Assembly (NCBI GenBank): GCA_905182985.1
Contig: CAJJDN010000115.1
Coordinates: forward strand, 86,855-150,854
DNA: 64,000 nt
Direction of reading: 5' to 3'
Origin: Paramecium sonneborni
Taxonomy: Eukaryota; Ciliophora; Oligohymenophorea; Peniculida; Parameciidae
Every line of letters starts with the position of its first letter. The stretch's first letter is position 1. Position numbers and translations under genes: made by a program. Shown piece after piece: positions 1 to 12,297 of the stretch. The notes under the pieces were generated by a model. That model saw nothing but the letters and a program-made list of their open reading frames with translations, was not told the DNA's origin and did not search any database.

Positions 1-821
1 CATTATATTTTTTGTATTTGGATAAACAATTGAATTTTTATTTGAAAATTAATCATATTGATATATTGATTGTTCTCTTAAGCAAATTGATTTATTCGTT
101 ATAGATTTTCTAATTGTTTACTTTTCAAAACTTGTTCCAGCAAAACTTACTTTTCTCTTTCCAAATTCATAATCAGCATCATAAAAAGATTAAAAACAAC
201 TGTATTTATTAATATTTAATGAATGTCCAGAACCTTTAAAATGTGCACTTCGAGGTCTTCTAAATTTATGATATAATTAGCATTATACGCTCTAATCGAA
301 TTTCTATTTAGAGACAAAAACTAGTTTAATGTAGCATTTTAAGAAATATTTTATTATCTATTAGATTACTCTCTGGATAATTGTCTCTTAAGATCTACAA
401 ATCCTTTTGTTCTTTTAAATTAATTTTTGCTTAAATCAATTGAAATTGAAGACTCATTGCCTTATTTTATTATACTTTTATGTTCTACTGCAAATTTACC
501 ACCTAAATCAGACTTTCTTAATTGATCAATATTTTACTTCTATATAACTGAATATTTTGGATTGTAAACTCCAATAGCAAAATTAGGTTTTCCTTAATTC
601 TATAATTTATGTAAATATTCTCTTGATAAACCCAAACTAAATGGTTATTGTTTTATTGATTTTTTAGGAGATTAATTAGGTGTTATCGTGTATAAATCAC
701 TTACTTTATATATAGATTAAGCTTTGCTAGCTTTTCCTAATAAATGAGCAAATATTTATTAGCTTGATTTTCCAGCTTTTGAATACATATGTTAAAAGAA
801 ATTTTGTGAATCTTAACTCAT
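1..821 (-). CDS. Partial uncharacterised gene (3' end outside window)
   Basis: Starts at the ATG at 821 and stays open to the window edge, so the C-terminus is missing. A 29-nt GT..AG intron at 260-288 is needed: without it the frame degenerates, with it the protein continues as ...IRARPRSAHFKGSGHS. The product is basic and Ser/Asn/Gln-rich, with short motifs such as IGVYNPKYSVI that faintly resemble the YxPxY units of ODF3/STPG ciliary proteins. That resemblance is weak and is an inference. No membrane segment is visible. It faces away from the channel gene that starts at 995, leaving 173 bp between two divergent starts. Confidence 0.7.
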
Positions 822-994
822 TTCCTATAAGAATTGATTTAAATTAAATATTAATTGTTATTTTATTTAAAAATTACAATCAAAGTTTCATTGAAAACAA
901 TATTTAAATGAAACAAAATTGAAAATTGATATTTGCATATATTATGGATGTATTTATACAAATTGAATTTTATTAATTATAAAATTTTATTGTT

Positions 995-3599
995 ATGAAT
1001 GTATAAAATTCGAGTTCCATAGATATAAATTGTTCTGAAGAGAAGAAAGAGGATATTAATGAAGTAATTGTTATGATGAACAATCAATATCTTAAAGTAA
1101 GGAGACCTAATGAAGATAATATTTTAGATTATCTAAATTATGATTAGCAAAATAATAAAGAGAAATTGACATCTAAAGATAATACTTTAAATTTAGAATC
1201 ACCTTAATAAGCTCTACTCTTATAAAGAAATGAAAATTAATCATATTTTGAATTCCAAAATTCACCATAAAAAACATTTAATTCAATCCTTCTTAAATTA
1301 AAGAATGAAGAGAAAGCTGATGAGAATTTAAATGAATTTTAATTGAAATATTAGATGATTTTAAATGATTTATGTTTTAATTACTCCCCATTGGATAAAT
1401 AACTAATATATAAAAAGCTAAGAAATATAATCTAAAAATTATCTATTATATATGAAATCTTTTACTTTGTAATCGGATTCTTATTTATTTTTGAATGTAC
1501 AATTACTATTGCTTTTGGAACCAAATAGATATTCAACATTTCATTTTATATTATCTAATATTGTCTTATGTTTGTAGAATCAATATTATTATTTAAAGAA
1601 CAAACTAAAATAAATAGTATTTATGAATTAGCATTTCATGTATCATAATTTGTATTAATCATTTTAAATAATTTGATAGAGTTTTAATATCTATGCATCG
1701 TACTTTTAGGACATTTATATTTTTCAATAAAGAAATACAAAATAATAAAATAGAAATATTCTTTACACATAAAAAATATCTCAAAATTAGAGATTATTAT
1801 TTTTTACATTCTTTTCATCCATATTTCAGCTTTGATTTTTTATATTATCTCAAAGAGTCAAGCAGATCCATGGATTGAAGATCTTAATGAAAATGAAGAT
1901 TGGAGTAATAGTTATTTATATTGTTTATTTTGGTCAATTTCTACAATAACAACATTAGGATAAAATTTAATCTAATTTAGAAATCGATCATTAATTATTG
2001 TTACTATTTTAATTTAGATAACAAATATAATTTTTATAATCTTTTTTGTTATAAATAAATAACAATAATTTTAAAAATTTGAATAGTTTTCTGAAAATGT
2101 AGATATGATAAATCATTATTTAAATGAAAAAAAAATAAGTAAAAGATTACAATAAGAAATTAAGACAATTTTATATAATAAATGGGAAGAGAAGTATCTT
2201 AGTAATCATGAATAAGAATAATAGATATTATAATAATTACCTTAATATTTGAATGAGGATATAAAACAAGAATTATTTTCAAAAATTCTAGATTAGATTC
2301 CATTTTTTTCATAGATATCTTAGGAATGTTATAGAGAAATAATTTTATAATTAAAAGAATACACATTTTCACATAATGAAATTCTTGATCAAACAGGATT
2401 ATATTATTGTTCGAAAGGGAGTTTTGAATTATTTTTACCTAATAGTGTAAAAATTGATTCAAATGATAAAAATAATTCTTTTTATGGTTTAAATTATCTA
2501 TTTTATGATAAATAGGATGTTTGTCAAGCTGTATGTATAAATAAGACACAATTCATATACTTAAGTAGATACTCATTTTTGAAAGTATTGAGGAAGTATC
2601 CAGATGATTATGTAAGAGTGAGATTTTATTAATTAGTAAATGTACAGAATGTAAATGGAGATGAATTAATTAGATTTAGGAATTTAATGTTATTTATGTT
2701 AGGATTTAAGACATAATTTAGATTAATGTCCATAAATACATTTATTTATAAATAAATTCAATTTGATATCTAATCATTTGACATCAGAAGATATGGGAAG
2801 AGTCAAACATAAGAGGAAAAGAGATAGAAGTACAAATGCAGTATTTTCTTAGAGGTTATTTGAAGATGCTGCATCTATGTTTTAGGAAATTTTAATATAA
2901 GATGAAACAATTAAAGAATTCTCAATAGTTCCATAATAAATATAATAGAATAATCCAAGAAAGAAATCTAAATCATTGAATTCAGATGAAAATTCTAAAG
3001 TTTTGTAAAAGTCTAATTCTGGCCATAGTTTGAGTGCTATTCAAAAACCATAAGGTTCAGGATTATCTTTTAGTACATTTTCGATGTTTAAAGAAGTTTA
3101 AGGATAGAGAAAGATTTCTAAATAATAGGACAGTGATAAAATTTCGAGCAACTCTTAAAATAAATAACATCAATCAAGTTCAAATAGTTTTAAAGATATA
3201 CCAATAACAATTAATATAGAGGATAAAATTGTTGATGATTCTATTTTTACAGTCTAACCTAGAATAAAGAAATAATAAATAGGAAAATAAGGGACGACAT
3301 CAATTAAAATAACTCCACCTAATGCACCATTATAAGCTATTCCTTCAGTAAGTGATATCAACACACTTAATGAAGACAGTTTTGTTCATTAATATTCTAT
3401 GAGTAGCAAAAGATACTCTTCTCCTTAAAAAAAGGTTTCTTCTAAGGCTACTGTAGAGACTTAAAAATAATTTGAATAAATGGAGATACAAAAAATGGAA
3501 TTCGAGTGCCCAATTAATTTGATGCACTATTTTCCATAACATAATATTCATGAAGTAATAGAAAAATTCAAACATATTCAAACCAGAGAATTATAATGA
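995..3599 (+). CDS. Cyclic-nucleotide-gated/Eag-type channel subunit, divergent pore
   Basis: An 859-aa product after removing one 25-nt intron (2636-2660). In order: Asn/Gln-rich N-terminus; a six-helix voltage-channel-like core at about 150-330, with a basic S4-like stretch (SIKKYKIIKQKYSLHIKN); the pore SISTITTLGQN near 314-322; a C-linker with KRLQQEIKTILYNKWEEKY; then a cyclic-nucleotide-binding fold with phosphate-cassette residues poorly kept. The usual TxGYG potassium filter is replaced by TITTLGQN, so ion selectivity cannot be assumed. After the intron comes CYLCQDLRHNLDQC (557-570), an exact CX2CX4HX4C zinc knuckle, followed by a long Ser/Gln-rich tail. The family is known in ciliate plasma membrane and cilia; function here is inferred. 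Confidence 0.85.
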
Positions 3600-3691
3600 T
3601 TAAATTATATATAATTAAGATATGAAGATCTAATGATTCTTTTTTTAGTTTAAGTAAGTCAAATGATGTAAATATCAATTAATTTAATATT

Positions 3692-5174
3692 ATGTAAAAT
3701 TAATAACACTATTCTTAATTGATAGATGAGTTTAAAATGAACGATTCAAAGAGTTTGTTCTAAAAATTAGAAGGAACATTGATACAAAAATTATATGTAA
3801 AAGAATTATTAAAAGAATAAATTACAATCTATGTCTAAAAAACTAAGCAATTTGTATAAAGAGATATTTTTATATCTTTCAATGCTCTAATTATGGAGAA
3901 TTAATTTATAGAGTTGAGCAAATGTCAATTTGAAGTAAGAGTTAACAAAACCAAAAACAATGAAGGAATCAATATCATAATTATTAAGAGTACTGCTGGT
4001 AAAGAATTTTTAATCACTTCAAATTCTCAATAGTGTTTAAGAATAAAGATCTATATGAAAAAATTTTGTATTAACAAAAATTACTGTGGAAAGTATCGAT
4101 ATATAGAACAAAAAAACTGTCTCCCTCTTTCCCAATCATATAAAGTAATAAATATATATACATAAATTTAGAAAAATAATCAATATTTTTGCACAATAAA
4201 ATTTGAAAAGAAATAACTAGAAGATAATTAAGAACTTTAAATGTTCCACAATAGAATAACAATAATGCATGCTTTTCAATTGATGCCAAATGTAATAAGG
4301 ATTTGTGAAGATGCTTAAAGGTATTATATACTTGGAGAAAACATGAAACTATAATCTTTAGAATCACTATTATTAAATGGATTTGAATTTAAAGAAGTTC
4401 CATTTGTATCAATAATTTTCATGATTCTGTAAACGATACAAAAATATCAAGCTAAAATGATTTATCACGGAAACATTAATCTTTAAAATATCTATGTAAA
4501 TGTGAATAGTTAAACTCTTCAAATAACTGCACTAAATCCAAAATATAAGGAGGATAATGTCTAAAATATAGAGAACGATATTTATAGTGTTGGAAGACTA
4601 CTCTATTAAATCACATTTTATAATTAAAGAGCAGAGATTCCATCAGAAATAAATTTAAAGTAAGTATAAACTTTAATGGATTAATGGTCAGAGCCTAATT
4701 CGAAAAGAACTTAATATAGATTTCTATATAGAGTTAGTTAACTAAATTTATTAAATCAATTACTTTCTCCTGGAATGACAGTAGAGAAAGCTTTGATTCA
4801 TTAATGGTTTGTGAACATTAGATAAAATCTAAAAATTGAATCTAAATAACCAATGTCTAAAGCTTTTCTTACAACAATAATGGAAGAATAAGAATTCCAT
4901 TTGACATCTTCATAAATTCTTGATCGTCATATTACAATAACTCAATAAAGTGTTTAAGAAAATGGTATTTAAAAATCGATTATTATTATATATAGAACCT
5001 GAAGAAGAATTGTATCCAATTCGATGTTAATAGATTAACACAATTTAAATGATTCCATCTAAAAAAAAGCATGATGATGCTAAAATATATTTGTATAGAT
5101 CAAAAACATTTACAAATTCTACTGCAAAGAGAGACTCATTGATAGAAATAATGAAATAATCAACAGTAAAATGA
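3692..5174 (+). CDS. Kinase-like protein with degenerate catalytic motifs (pseudokinase)
   Basis: A 483-aa product with one 31-nt intron (4965-4995); splicing joins ENE to PEEELYPIR and restores a long frame. The first ~150 residues look like a mostly beta domain. The C-terminal half has the helix pattern of a protein kinase: YILGENMKLQSLESLL (hinge), then YHGNINLQNIYVN where the catalytic loop HRDLKxxN should be, and ALNPKY where DFG should be. The catalytic Asp is replaced (HGN at 259-261), and no glycine loop or VAIK lysine is evident, so phosphotransfer is unlikely. The start at 3692 is the first ATG after an in-frame TGA; ATG 3737 is an alternative. Confidence 0.7.
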
Positions 5175-5289
5175 TTAGATGTTAATTGATAATAATATGA
5201 TTAAATCAAGATTGTAAATTAAACAAATATATGATATTTAAGAATAATGAATCTGTATTTAATGAAATTAAAGATATTTTATATTTTTA

Positions 5290-6312
5290 ATGGGTGGAGA
5301 TAAACACGATATGAGTTATTATATTAAATGCATGATTGGTGGTACCTTAGCATGCGGTTTAACACATACTGCAATAGTCCCATTAGATGTTGTAAAGTGT
5401 AGAAGATAAGTATATAAAGATGATAATATTTTTAATAGGTTTTCCCTACTTTATATAAGTCTTTAGGTGATGGATTAAGTACAATATCAAAAACAGAAGG
5501 ATTTGGAGGACTTACATTAGCTTGGGGACCAACATTGATTGGATATTCATTATAAGGATTAGGAAAATTTGGATTCTATGAAATCTTTAAAGATGTTTAT
5601 AAATCGATTGTTGGAGAAGAAAATGCTAATAAATATAGAAGAATTGGTTGGTCTGTAGCTTCAGGAAGTGCTGAAATTATTGCAGACACTCTTTTATGTC
5701 CAATGGAAGCAATAAAAGTTAGAATGTAAACATCAAAACCAGGTTCATTTACAACAAGTGGAACATAAGCATTTAATTAAGTTAAATCTAATGAAGGTAA
5801 TAATAATAATTATAATTAATATTAGGAATAAATGGGCTCTATAAAGGTTTAGGACCACTTTGGGCAAGATAAGTTCCATATACAATAGTAAAGTTTGTTG
5901 CTTTTGAATAAATTGTTGCATTATTCTATGAGAATGTATTTACTAAACCAAAAGATTCATACTCTAAATTTACATAATTATCAGTAACATTTGCATCAGG
6001 ATATTTGGCTGGTATATTCTGTGCTGTTGTATCACATCCTGCTGATACAATAGTATCTAAATTAAATTCAATATAAACAGGAGGTAAATTGTAGTATGAA
6101 TTAAAATAGGATCATTGGGTGAAAATGTTGGTAAAATTTATAAAGAAATTGGATTCTCAGGATTATGGAGAGGATTAGTAACAAGAATTATTATGATTGG
6201 TACACTCACTGGGCTTTAATGGTGGATTTATGACAGCTTTAAAACAGCAGTTGGATTATAAACCACTGGAGGTGGAAGTAGCACACCAAAACCATAAGAA
6301 ACAAAACATTGA
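5290..6312 (+). CDS. Mitochondrial phosphate carrier (SLC25A3 type)
   Basis: A 312-aa product with introns at 5410-5438 (29 nt), 5797-5825 (29) and 6084-6109 (26). Three ~100-aa carrier repeats are visible. The signatures are PLDVVK in repeat 1, PMEAIK in repeat 2 and [11 protein letters not shown] in repeat 3. The last is diagnostic of phosphate carriers, whose third repeat departs from the standard PxD/Exx[16 protein letters not shown] at the first helix also matches that family. It exchanges phosphate and protons across the inner mitochondrial membrane for ATP synthesis. Length is normal for the family without a presequence. It runs tail-to-tail with the SNARE gene, 23 bp apart. Confidence 0.93.
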
Positions 6313-6335
6313 TATATATACAATTTTATATCAAT

Positions 6336-7180
6336 TCAAGCATTTATATAATCATAAAATAATAATATTATTCCCATTGAAAAAAACAGTAAACCCCATC
6401 TCTTCCCAAATTATTCATTCATTTTTTTTGCATTTATTAAATGTTTATTTGCTTTCTCTATATTTAATAAACTCTCATTCGCTTCTATTAATATTTCCTC
6501 TGTTAATTTCTCTTAATGAGCTATTATCTCTTACATTCTTTATAATGATGAAGATATGTCTCTAATCTATTATTGAATACTTAAAATCTCTTTTATTTCA
6601 TTATTATATTTCTTTAACAATTATTAATTCTCTTAAAAAAGTGGATCATCTTTTTATTTTTAGCTTACATCTGATTCTGCCATCTAACTTTTTTTCTCTT
6701 CAATCTTTAAATTTACTTTACTCAATTTTGTTAATTATAAAATTCTTTCCTTTTATCTTTATCTATATAATTTGAACTCTTTAAATATAAGAATACCCTT
6801 ATTTAGTTCACATATTAAACATCCTAATACTATTTCTTTATGAGCATATTCTGTCTTTGTTTTTGATAGTTTAAGCATATCTTAAATTCCTTTTATTTTT
6901 TCAGAACATAAATTTATTTTTGTCTAAACTTCGTGATCAAAATCATCTCTCTCCTTATCAGAGTAAGTATGTCCATATAAATTTGATTTTGCTATGTATT
7001 TTTCCTTTTGTATATTCATAAATTAGATTATTGTAATCACCATAGTATACTAGAAAATTATGCTAATTTATTTACTATCTATTGTGTGTAACTATTAAAA
7101 TAATCAGATTCTTTTTCATATACACTCTATTTCAATTAAGACATTCCAGCTGCATCAAAAAATTTATCTGTGATATCCAT
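6336..7180 (-). CDS. Syntaxin-18/Ufe1-like Qa-SNARE
   Basis: A 272-aa product with one 26-nt intron (7050-7075). The N-terminal part is a helical domain. Near the C-terminus is a SNARE helix (ISSSLQRMQEIIAHQEKLTEE...ANKHL), followed by a basic linker and a single hydrophobic anchor (GLLFFSMGIILLFYDYINA) running to the stop. This is the layout of tail-anchored syntaxin-18, which acts in Golgi-to-ER retrograde fusion. The zero-layer Gln falls in the helix centre but cannot be fixed with certainty by eye, so another Qa-SNARE class is possible. Start is the first ATG; 132 bp separate it from the divergent VPS26C gene. Confidence 0.75.
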
Positions 7181-7312
7181 TTTATTTTATGTGCAAAAAT
7201 TAATTAGATTTATCTATTGAATTATATGGAGAAATAATATTGTCTTAAAGTATTGATTTAAACACCTTGAAAATTTAATGTTAAACTTGATGTATTAAAT
7301 TTAATAATATTT

Positions 7313-8320
7313 ATGTAAGCCCAATATAGCATAACTATAAAATTTGATAAAGCAAACAATACCTATCGTCTTAATGTAATTGTTTTATTTTTTAGATAGG
7401 ATTCCATATCTGGACAAGTTACAATTAATTTTACAGACCCTAATTAGAAAAGATTAGAGATCTAATCATTAAAATGGAGATCGGAAGGAGCAATTTCTTG
7501 TTAGAATAAAGAGTCTCATAAAGAATTGTAAAGGATTATGAGTAATTCAAATCCATAATTGCTTCATTTGAATTAAGGGGAATTCACAAAAGAAAAATAT
7601 ATGTTTGATTATAATTTATATTAGTTTACAAGAGAAAAATACATTTTAGTTCAAATATTAATTGACTCCTTATGGAGATAGTAGAATATTAGAAACATAT
7701 GTTGGTGTTTATATAGCAATTGCTTATGAAATTTAAGTTGATTTAATATTGAGTAATGGTATATCAGTTCGTAATTCAACACCATTTTATGTATAATGTG
7801 TAGGTATTGATAAAATGGGTTAATAAATTAATTTTAAAGAGTTCTAATAGAAATCAGATTAATTTTTAATTACTCCTGATAGATTATTAGGCAGCTAAAC
7901 TATATAGAATAAGTAGGGTGCTAAATTCAAGATTCATGGGGTTATTGATTCTTCAATTTGTTAATTTTTAGAGGGTTTCAATGGATATATAAATGTAGAT
8001 GAATGTGAATCAGAAATTAGAACTATAGATTTACAAATGATTAGAGTTGAAAAATTGGAAAATAAATAAGGAAATATATTGGAAGCAACAGAAATACAAT
8101 TAATATAAATTGTTGATGGAAATATTACCAGAGGAATTCAAGTTCCATTTAATATGATCTTTCCTAAATTCTTTTCATGTTGTAATCTACAATTCAAAGA
8201 GTATAGTGGTAAAAATAATATAAAATAATTTTAGTTGATTTTGAAGTGAATTTAGTTGTAATTATGTATGATGGATTTAAAATAACTCTCAATTTTCCAA
8301 TACAAATAATACGGAAGTGA
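7313..8320 (+). CDS. VPS26C/DSCR3, retriever complex subunit
   Basis: A 311-aa arrestin-fold protein with introns at 7376-7399 (24 nt), 7603-7624 (22) and 8209-8234 (26). Conserved VPS26C stretches appear in order: IKFDKANNTY at the N-terminus, GVYIAIAYEI, then ATEIQLIQIVDGNITRGI and VPFNMIFPKFFSC, and finally FEVNLVVIM..FPIQIIRK. Human VPS26C is of similar length (about 297 aa). It forms the cargo-sorting retriever complex with VPS35L and VPS29 on endosomes. The first intron is a multiple of three with no TGA, so its removal rests on alignment to the family; the other two change the frame and are required. Confidence 0.9.
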
Positions 8321-8886
8321 TTATTCATATAAATAATAATGAAAATATATTTTGATAATTTTAAAGTCAGATATTAAGAATCACAAGAAATTCTAAAACT
8401 ATACTAACTTATTCTTATACTACCAACCAATCCATCTTAAAAAAGCAATATTATATATAATTTTTTGATTATAATTCTTAAAAACATTAAAAATTCTTTT
8501 TTAAAAATGATTAAATTTAAATCAGAATCTTTCCTATTTGAATTTATACTACCATTTTATTTTTAAGGGAAAGCTTTATTAATAAATATATTTAATCACT
8601 AGAAATTCATTACAAATAATAAAAAAACTTCCTTCTTTTTAAAAGTATAAAATTATAGATAAGATTAGTTTTGGATATGTAGGTTTATATAATTATAATG
8701 GGTGTTTCATACTTATTTTAGTAGATTATTCATAAAGATTATAGGAACCAAATAATTAGAAACTGTCAATTAAATGCTATGTGAGTAAATGACAATAAGG
8801 GATGATTAAATTAATATATATTAAAGAATAAAAAGTGTTATAGATGTTTATTTATAATAAATCGATTATTTAGAATTTTAAATAAA
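8321..8886. other. AT-rich stretch with a possible unplaced 5' exon
   Basis: Mostly featureless AT-rich DNA. From 8699 there is a short frame beginning MGVSYLFQQIIHKDY on the plus strand. With a 19-nt GTGAGT..AAG intron at about 8785-8803 it would extend as DDQINIYQRIKSVIDVYLQQ. I could not join it in frame to the gene starting at 8887 by any normal-sized intron, so it is left unplaced. Confidence 0.3.
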
Positions 8887-9388
8887 ATGATGAAAAGTGT
8901 TTTACAAACTCATTCATTAAGATAAATTGTTGGATAACTTCTTGATAATTGTTTTGAAGTTTTAAAAGCATTTTTGGAACAAGCTATATAACATGATGAA
9001 GTTTAACCAGAAAACATTATTTAAATAAATAAGGATTTAATGGGAGCAATTAGCTTCTATATTAGCAATTATGATTTCATATAGGGTATTTTTAAATAAT
9101 ATTTTATTGTAAAGAGTAAACACATAGTAATTCTAAATTTTTGAGAAATCTTCTATTCGAAATAAAACATTATAGAAATAATTGGGCTCATTCTTAAGAT
9201 TTTAGTTTGAGAGAAGTTCATAGGTTAATTTAAAAAAAAGATTATTTAGAATAGCTGACACAATTTTGTTGATGTTTGATGAATTAAGTTTGAATATAAG
9301 TAATGAAGTGTATCTATTTGTTAATTAAATAAGGATGGAGTCTATTTAAATAATGAGTTTATAATTACAATAATCATAAAAATATTGA
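8887..9388 (+). CDS. Uncharacterised helical protein, 5' end uncertain
   Basis: A 160-aa product with one 19-nt intron (9109-9127, GTA..TAG; an alternative 19-nt intron at 9138-9156 preserves the same frame). The sequence is alpha-helical with alternating hydrophobic and charged residues (VLKAFLEQAIQHDEV, LFRIADTILLMFDELSLNIS). I see no motif or membrane span and do not recognise the family. The gene may begin further upstream (see 8321-8886). It ends 15 bp before the CDC14 start, on the same strand. Confidence 0.55.
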
Positions 9389-9403
9389 GATTATATTATA
9401 TTT

Positions 9404-10816
9404 ATGTAGCCGAATTAAAATCAAACACCGATTCCAGGATCAGTAGAAATTATCAAAGGTATAATGTCTTAAGTATCTTAATTAGATAAATTATATTGGA
9501 TTTCTGATAGACAAGCACCTAGAAACTAGCCAAATGCATTCTATTTTTGTATTGATCAGGTATAAGATGGAATATAATTTGTTTTCAGGATCTTGTGTAT
9601 GAGCCTTTTTTTGCGGATTTTGGTCCATTAAATTTGGGTCACACATATAGATTTGTAACAGAATTAGAGAAATTGCTTAGTGATAGAACATATTAACAAT
9701 ATGCCATTTATCATTATACTAGTTTAGATAGTGCAAAAAGAGCTAATGCTGCTTACTTGATGGGTGCATTTTAAGTGATAATCTTAAAAATGAGTGCAGA
9801 TGATGCATGGAAACCATTCCAATCAGTAAAACCTGCATTTTAAGATTTCAGAGATGCAAGTTATGGATAATGCACTTATAAATGCACAGTAAATTTTATT
9901 TAATATTTATTTAGATTCTACATTGTTTAAGAGGTTTAGAATATGCAATCAAATTAAAATGGTTTGATGTTAGAAAATTTAATCTTAGAGATTATGAATT
10001 TTATGAAAGAGTAGAAAATGGAGATTTAAATTGGATTGTTCCTAATAAATTCATAGCATTCTCAGGACCTTCTGCAACCTAAAAAGATGCTGATGGAGTA
10101 ATTATATATCTTCATTTAGAATCGTACATTCACTCCAGAAGAATATGTACCTATATTCAAACAATTTGGTGTAACCTGTGTTGTTAGATTAAATAAAAAA
10201 GCTTATGAAGAATAAAGATTCATAAAAAATGGTATCAAACATGAAGAAATTTATTTTCTTGATGGTTCAGTCCCAGGAGATGATAAGATTTTAAGATTCT
10301 TAGAAATTGCTGAAAAAGAAAATGTTGTAGCTGTTCACTGTAAAGCAGGATTAGGTAGAACAGGAACTTTGATTGCTGCATATGTAATTAAACATTATAG
10401 GTGAAAATATTTTCTATAATAATAGATTCCCTGCTCCTGATTTTATAGGATGGATTAGAATTTGTAGACCAGGAAGTATTCTAGGACCATAATAAATCTT
10501 TTTATTAGTATTTTCTTAATTAGATATAGCAAAAATAAAATTGGTTAGTCAGTTTAGGAAAAGATTCTCCGATATGGAATCAAGTCAAATAAATTGCAGC
10601 TGAAGTTAACATTGAAAAAAGATTAAAAGATTTACAATTAGGACCTATGAGTGAGGGTATAATCTACCATTTTTATTTTTTTAGCTGATAAAAATAAAGC
10701 CGAAAAAGGTGATTAAGATTAGGCTTAAATATTGAATAAAGCAAAATAAATGAAGTAAATTATTTTCATCTAAATTCCTTAGTTAAACTTCTAATTCACC
10801 TGGCTTAAAAAAATGA
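9404..10816 (+). CDS. CDC14: CDC14 dual-specificity phosphatase
   Basis: A 410-aa product with seven introns: 9560-9588, 9889-9914, 10098-10119, 10401-10425, 10508-10529, 10657-10684 and 10755-10782. The two-lobed CDC14 core is complete. The N-terminal lobe has [15 protein letters not shown]; the catalytic lobe has [12 protein letters not shown] as the general-acid loop and [11 protein letters not shown] (about 286-296), with Cys287 and Arg293 of the CX5R motif. After it come [15 protein letters not shown] and a short charged tail. CDC14 enzymes reverse CDK phosphorylation at mitotic exit, and in ciliates also associate with basal bodies. The tail is much shorter than in fungal CDC14. Confidence 0.95.
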
Positions 10817-10884
10817 AAGATTAATTATAATGTTATTAAATAAATTTAGGCAATCACAAATATAAGTTTTCGTTTATATATTAA

Positions 10885-12002
10885 TCAAATTACATATACA
10901 TTTTTAATTGATTTTTTGTTGTTTTTGATCATAAATAAATAATTTTTCTATTAAGATTTGTATTTTTTCTTCTTCTTTATTGTCCTTTATGCCTCCTCGA
11001 TATTGATATCTCTAAATTCAACAGATGGAGATTAGTAATTTTCTTAACATCTTGATCGATTAGATGATCTTTGTTAATTTGTTGAAATTGATCTACTATA
11101 TTAATTTTATTTTATTTCTTATTTTAAACATAAGTGAAATTTATAATTTAGCTTCTTATTAACAGTAAAAATATGATTACGTTCATATGATTCTGTTTAT
11201 GTTAATTCATTCTTTTAAGCAAAAGAATTGTTTATTTAAATATAAGAATCATTATTCTTATTACATCCAATAAATCGATTTTCTTTCCATTAACCTTCAA
11301 TTACAATACCATTGTTTTAATAATACATTCCATAACCATCTCTTATATCTTTTTAAAATTAACCACTATAATAACTTCCATCTTAATATAATAATTTTCC
11401 TTTACCATGTTTTAAATCATTTTGATAATCTCCCTAATATAAAATATTAATACTACTTCAAAAGATAATCCAAATTTATTATTCCATTTCCCATGTCCAT
11501 GTCTTTTTCCCTCTATAAATGATCCTTAATATATTGAACCATCTGACCATCTATACTCACCTATTCCATGTGGTTTACCAAAATAATAATTTCCTATGTA
11601 TTTATCACCATTTTAAAATTATTCTATTCCATATCCATTTTTAACTGAATTACTCCATTAACCAAAATAAACATTTCCATTCCATTAATGTTCTCCCAAA
11701 CCATCTTATTAACCATTTACCCATTATCCTGTATATGAATCTCCATATATTCCAATCCATTATCCTATACCATTTTTTTATGCTTTTAACCATTGACCAA
11801 TATATACTTCACCATTTATCCATTTGAAACTTCCTTCACCATTAGGTTTTTTGTTCAAAACCTATCCATGATATATACAAAAATTATTTAAAATTTAAAA
11901 GGCTACATTTAATTCATTATTTTAATATGAAAATCTACCATTTTTATTTATTTTCACTTATATTTTATTAGCTTTTATAATTATTTATTGTTCTGATATC
12001 AT
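10885..12002 (-). CDS. MORN-repeat protein
   Basis: A 364-aa product with one 23-nt intron (11434-11456). From about residue 50 to 240 it consists of eight or nine MORN units (for example NGYGIEQFQNGDKYIGNYYFG and HGIGEYRWSDGSIYQGSF). The ~120-aa C-terminus is not repetitive: polar, then rich in Lys, with RSISTNQQRSSNRSR. MORN repeats form elongated beta rods that contact membranes or cytoskeleton. Ciliates carry large MORN families, so the specific role cannot be read from sequence. Confidence 0.88.
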
Positions 12003-12297
12003 GAATTAATTAATTAAAATAGAGGATCTAAGAATTTAATTTTAATGTAACAAATCAAGCATTTAACTTTGAATGGTTGTATTATTTTCAATTTAAAAAA
12101 TTTATTCAACTTACTAAATAAAAGATTCTAAATTAATATCAATTGGATATTTTTTTCGAATTAATTAGACAGACATTTATATTTTAGAAATCAAATGCTA
12201 CTCTTAAAGCCTAAGAGTTATTAACATGTTATTTACATTCTAAAAGCTTTAAAATTTATTAATAAAATTTAATGATGTAATAACTAATATAAAAAGT

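Noticed and set aside
6197..6565. 122-aa standard-code ORF on the plus strand
   Set aside because: It starts out of frame inside the phosphate carrier's last exon and runs antisense through the syntaxin gene.
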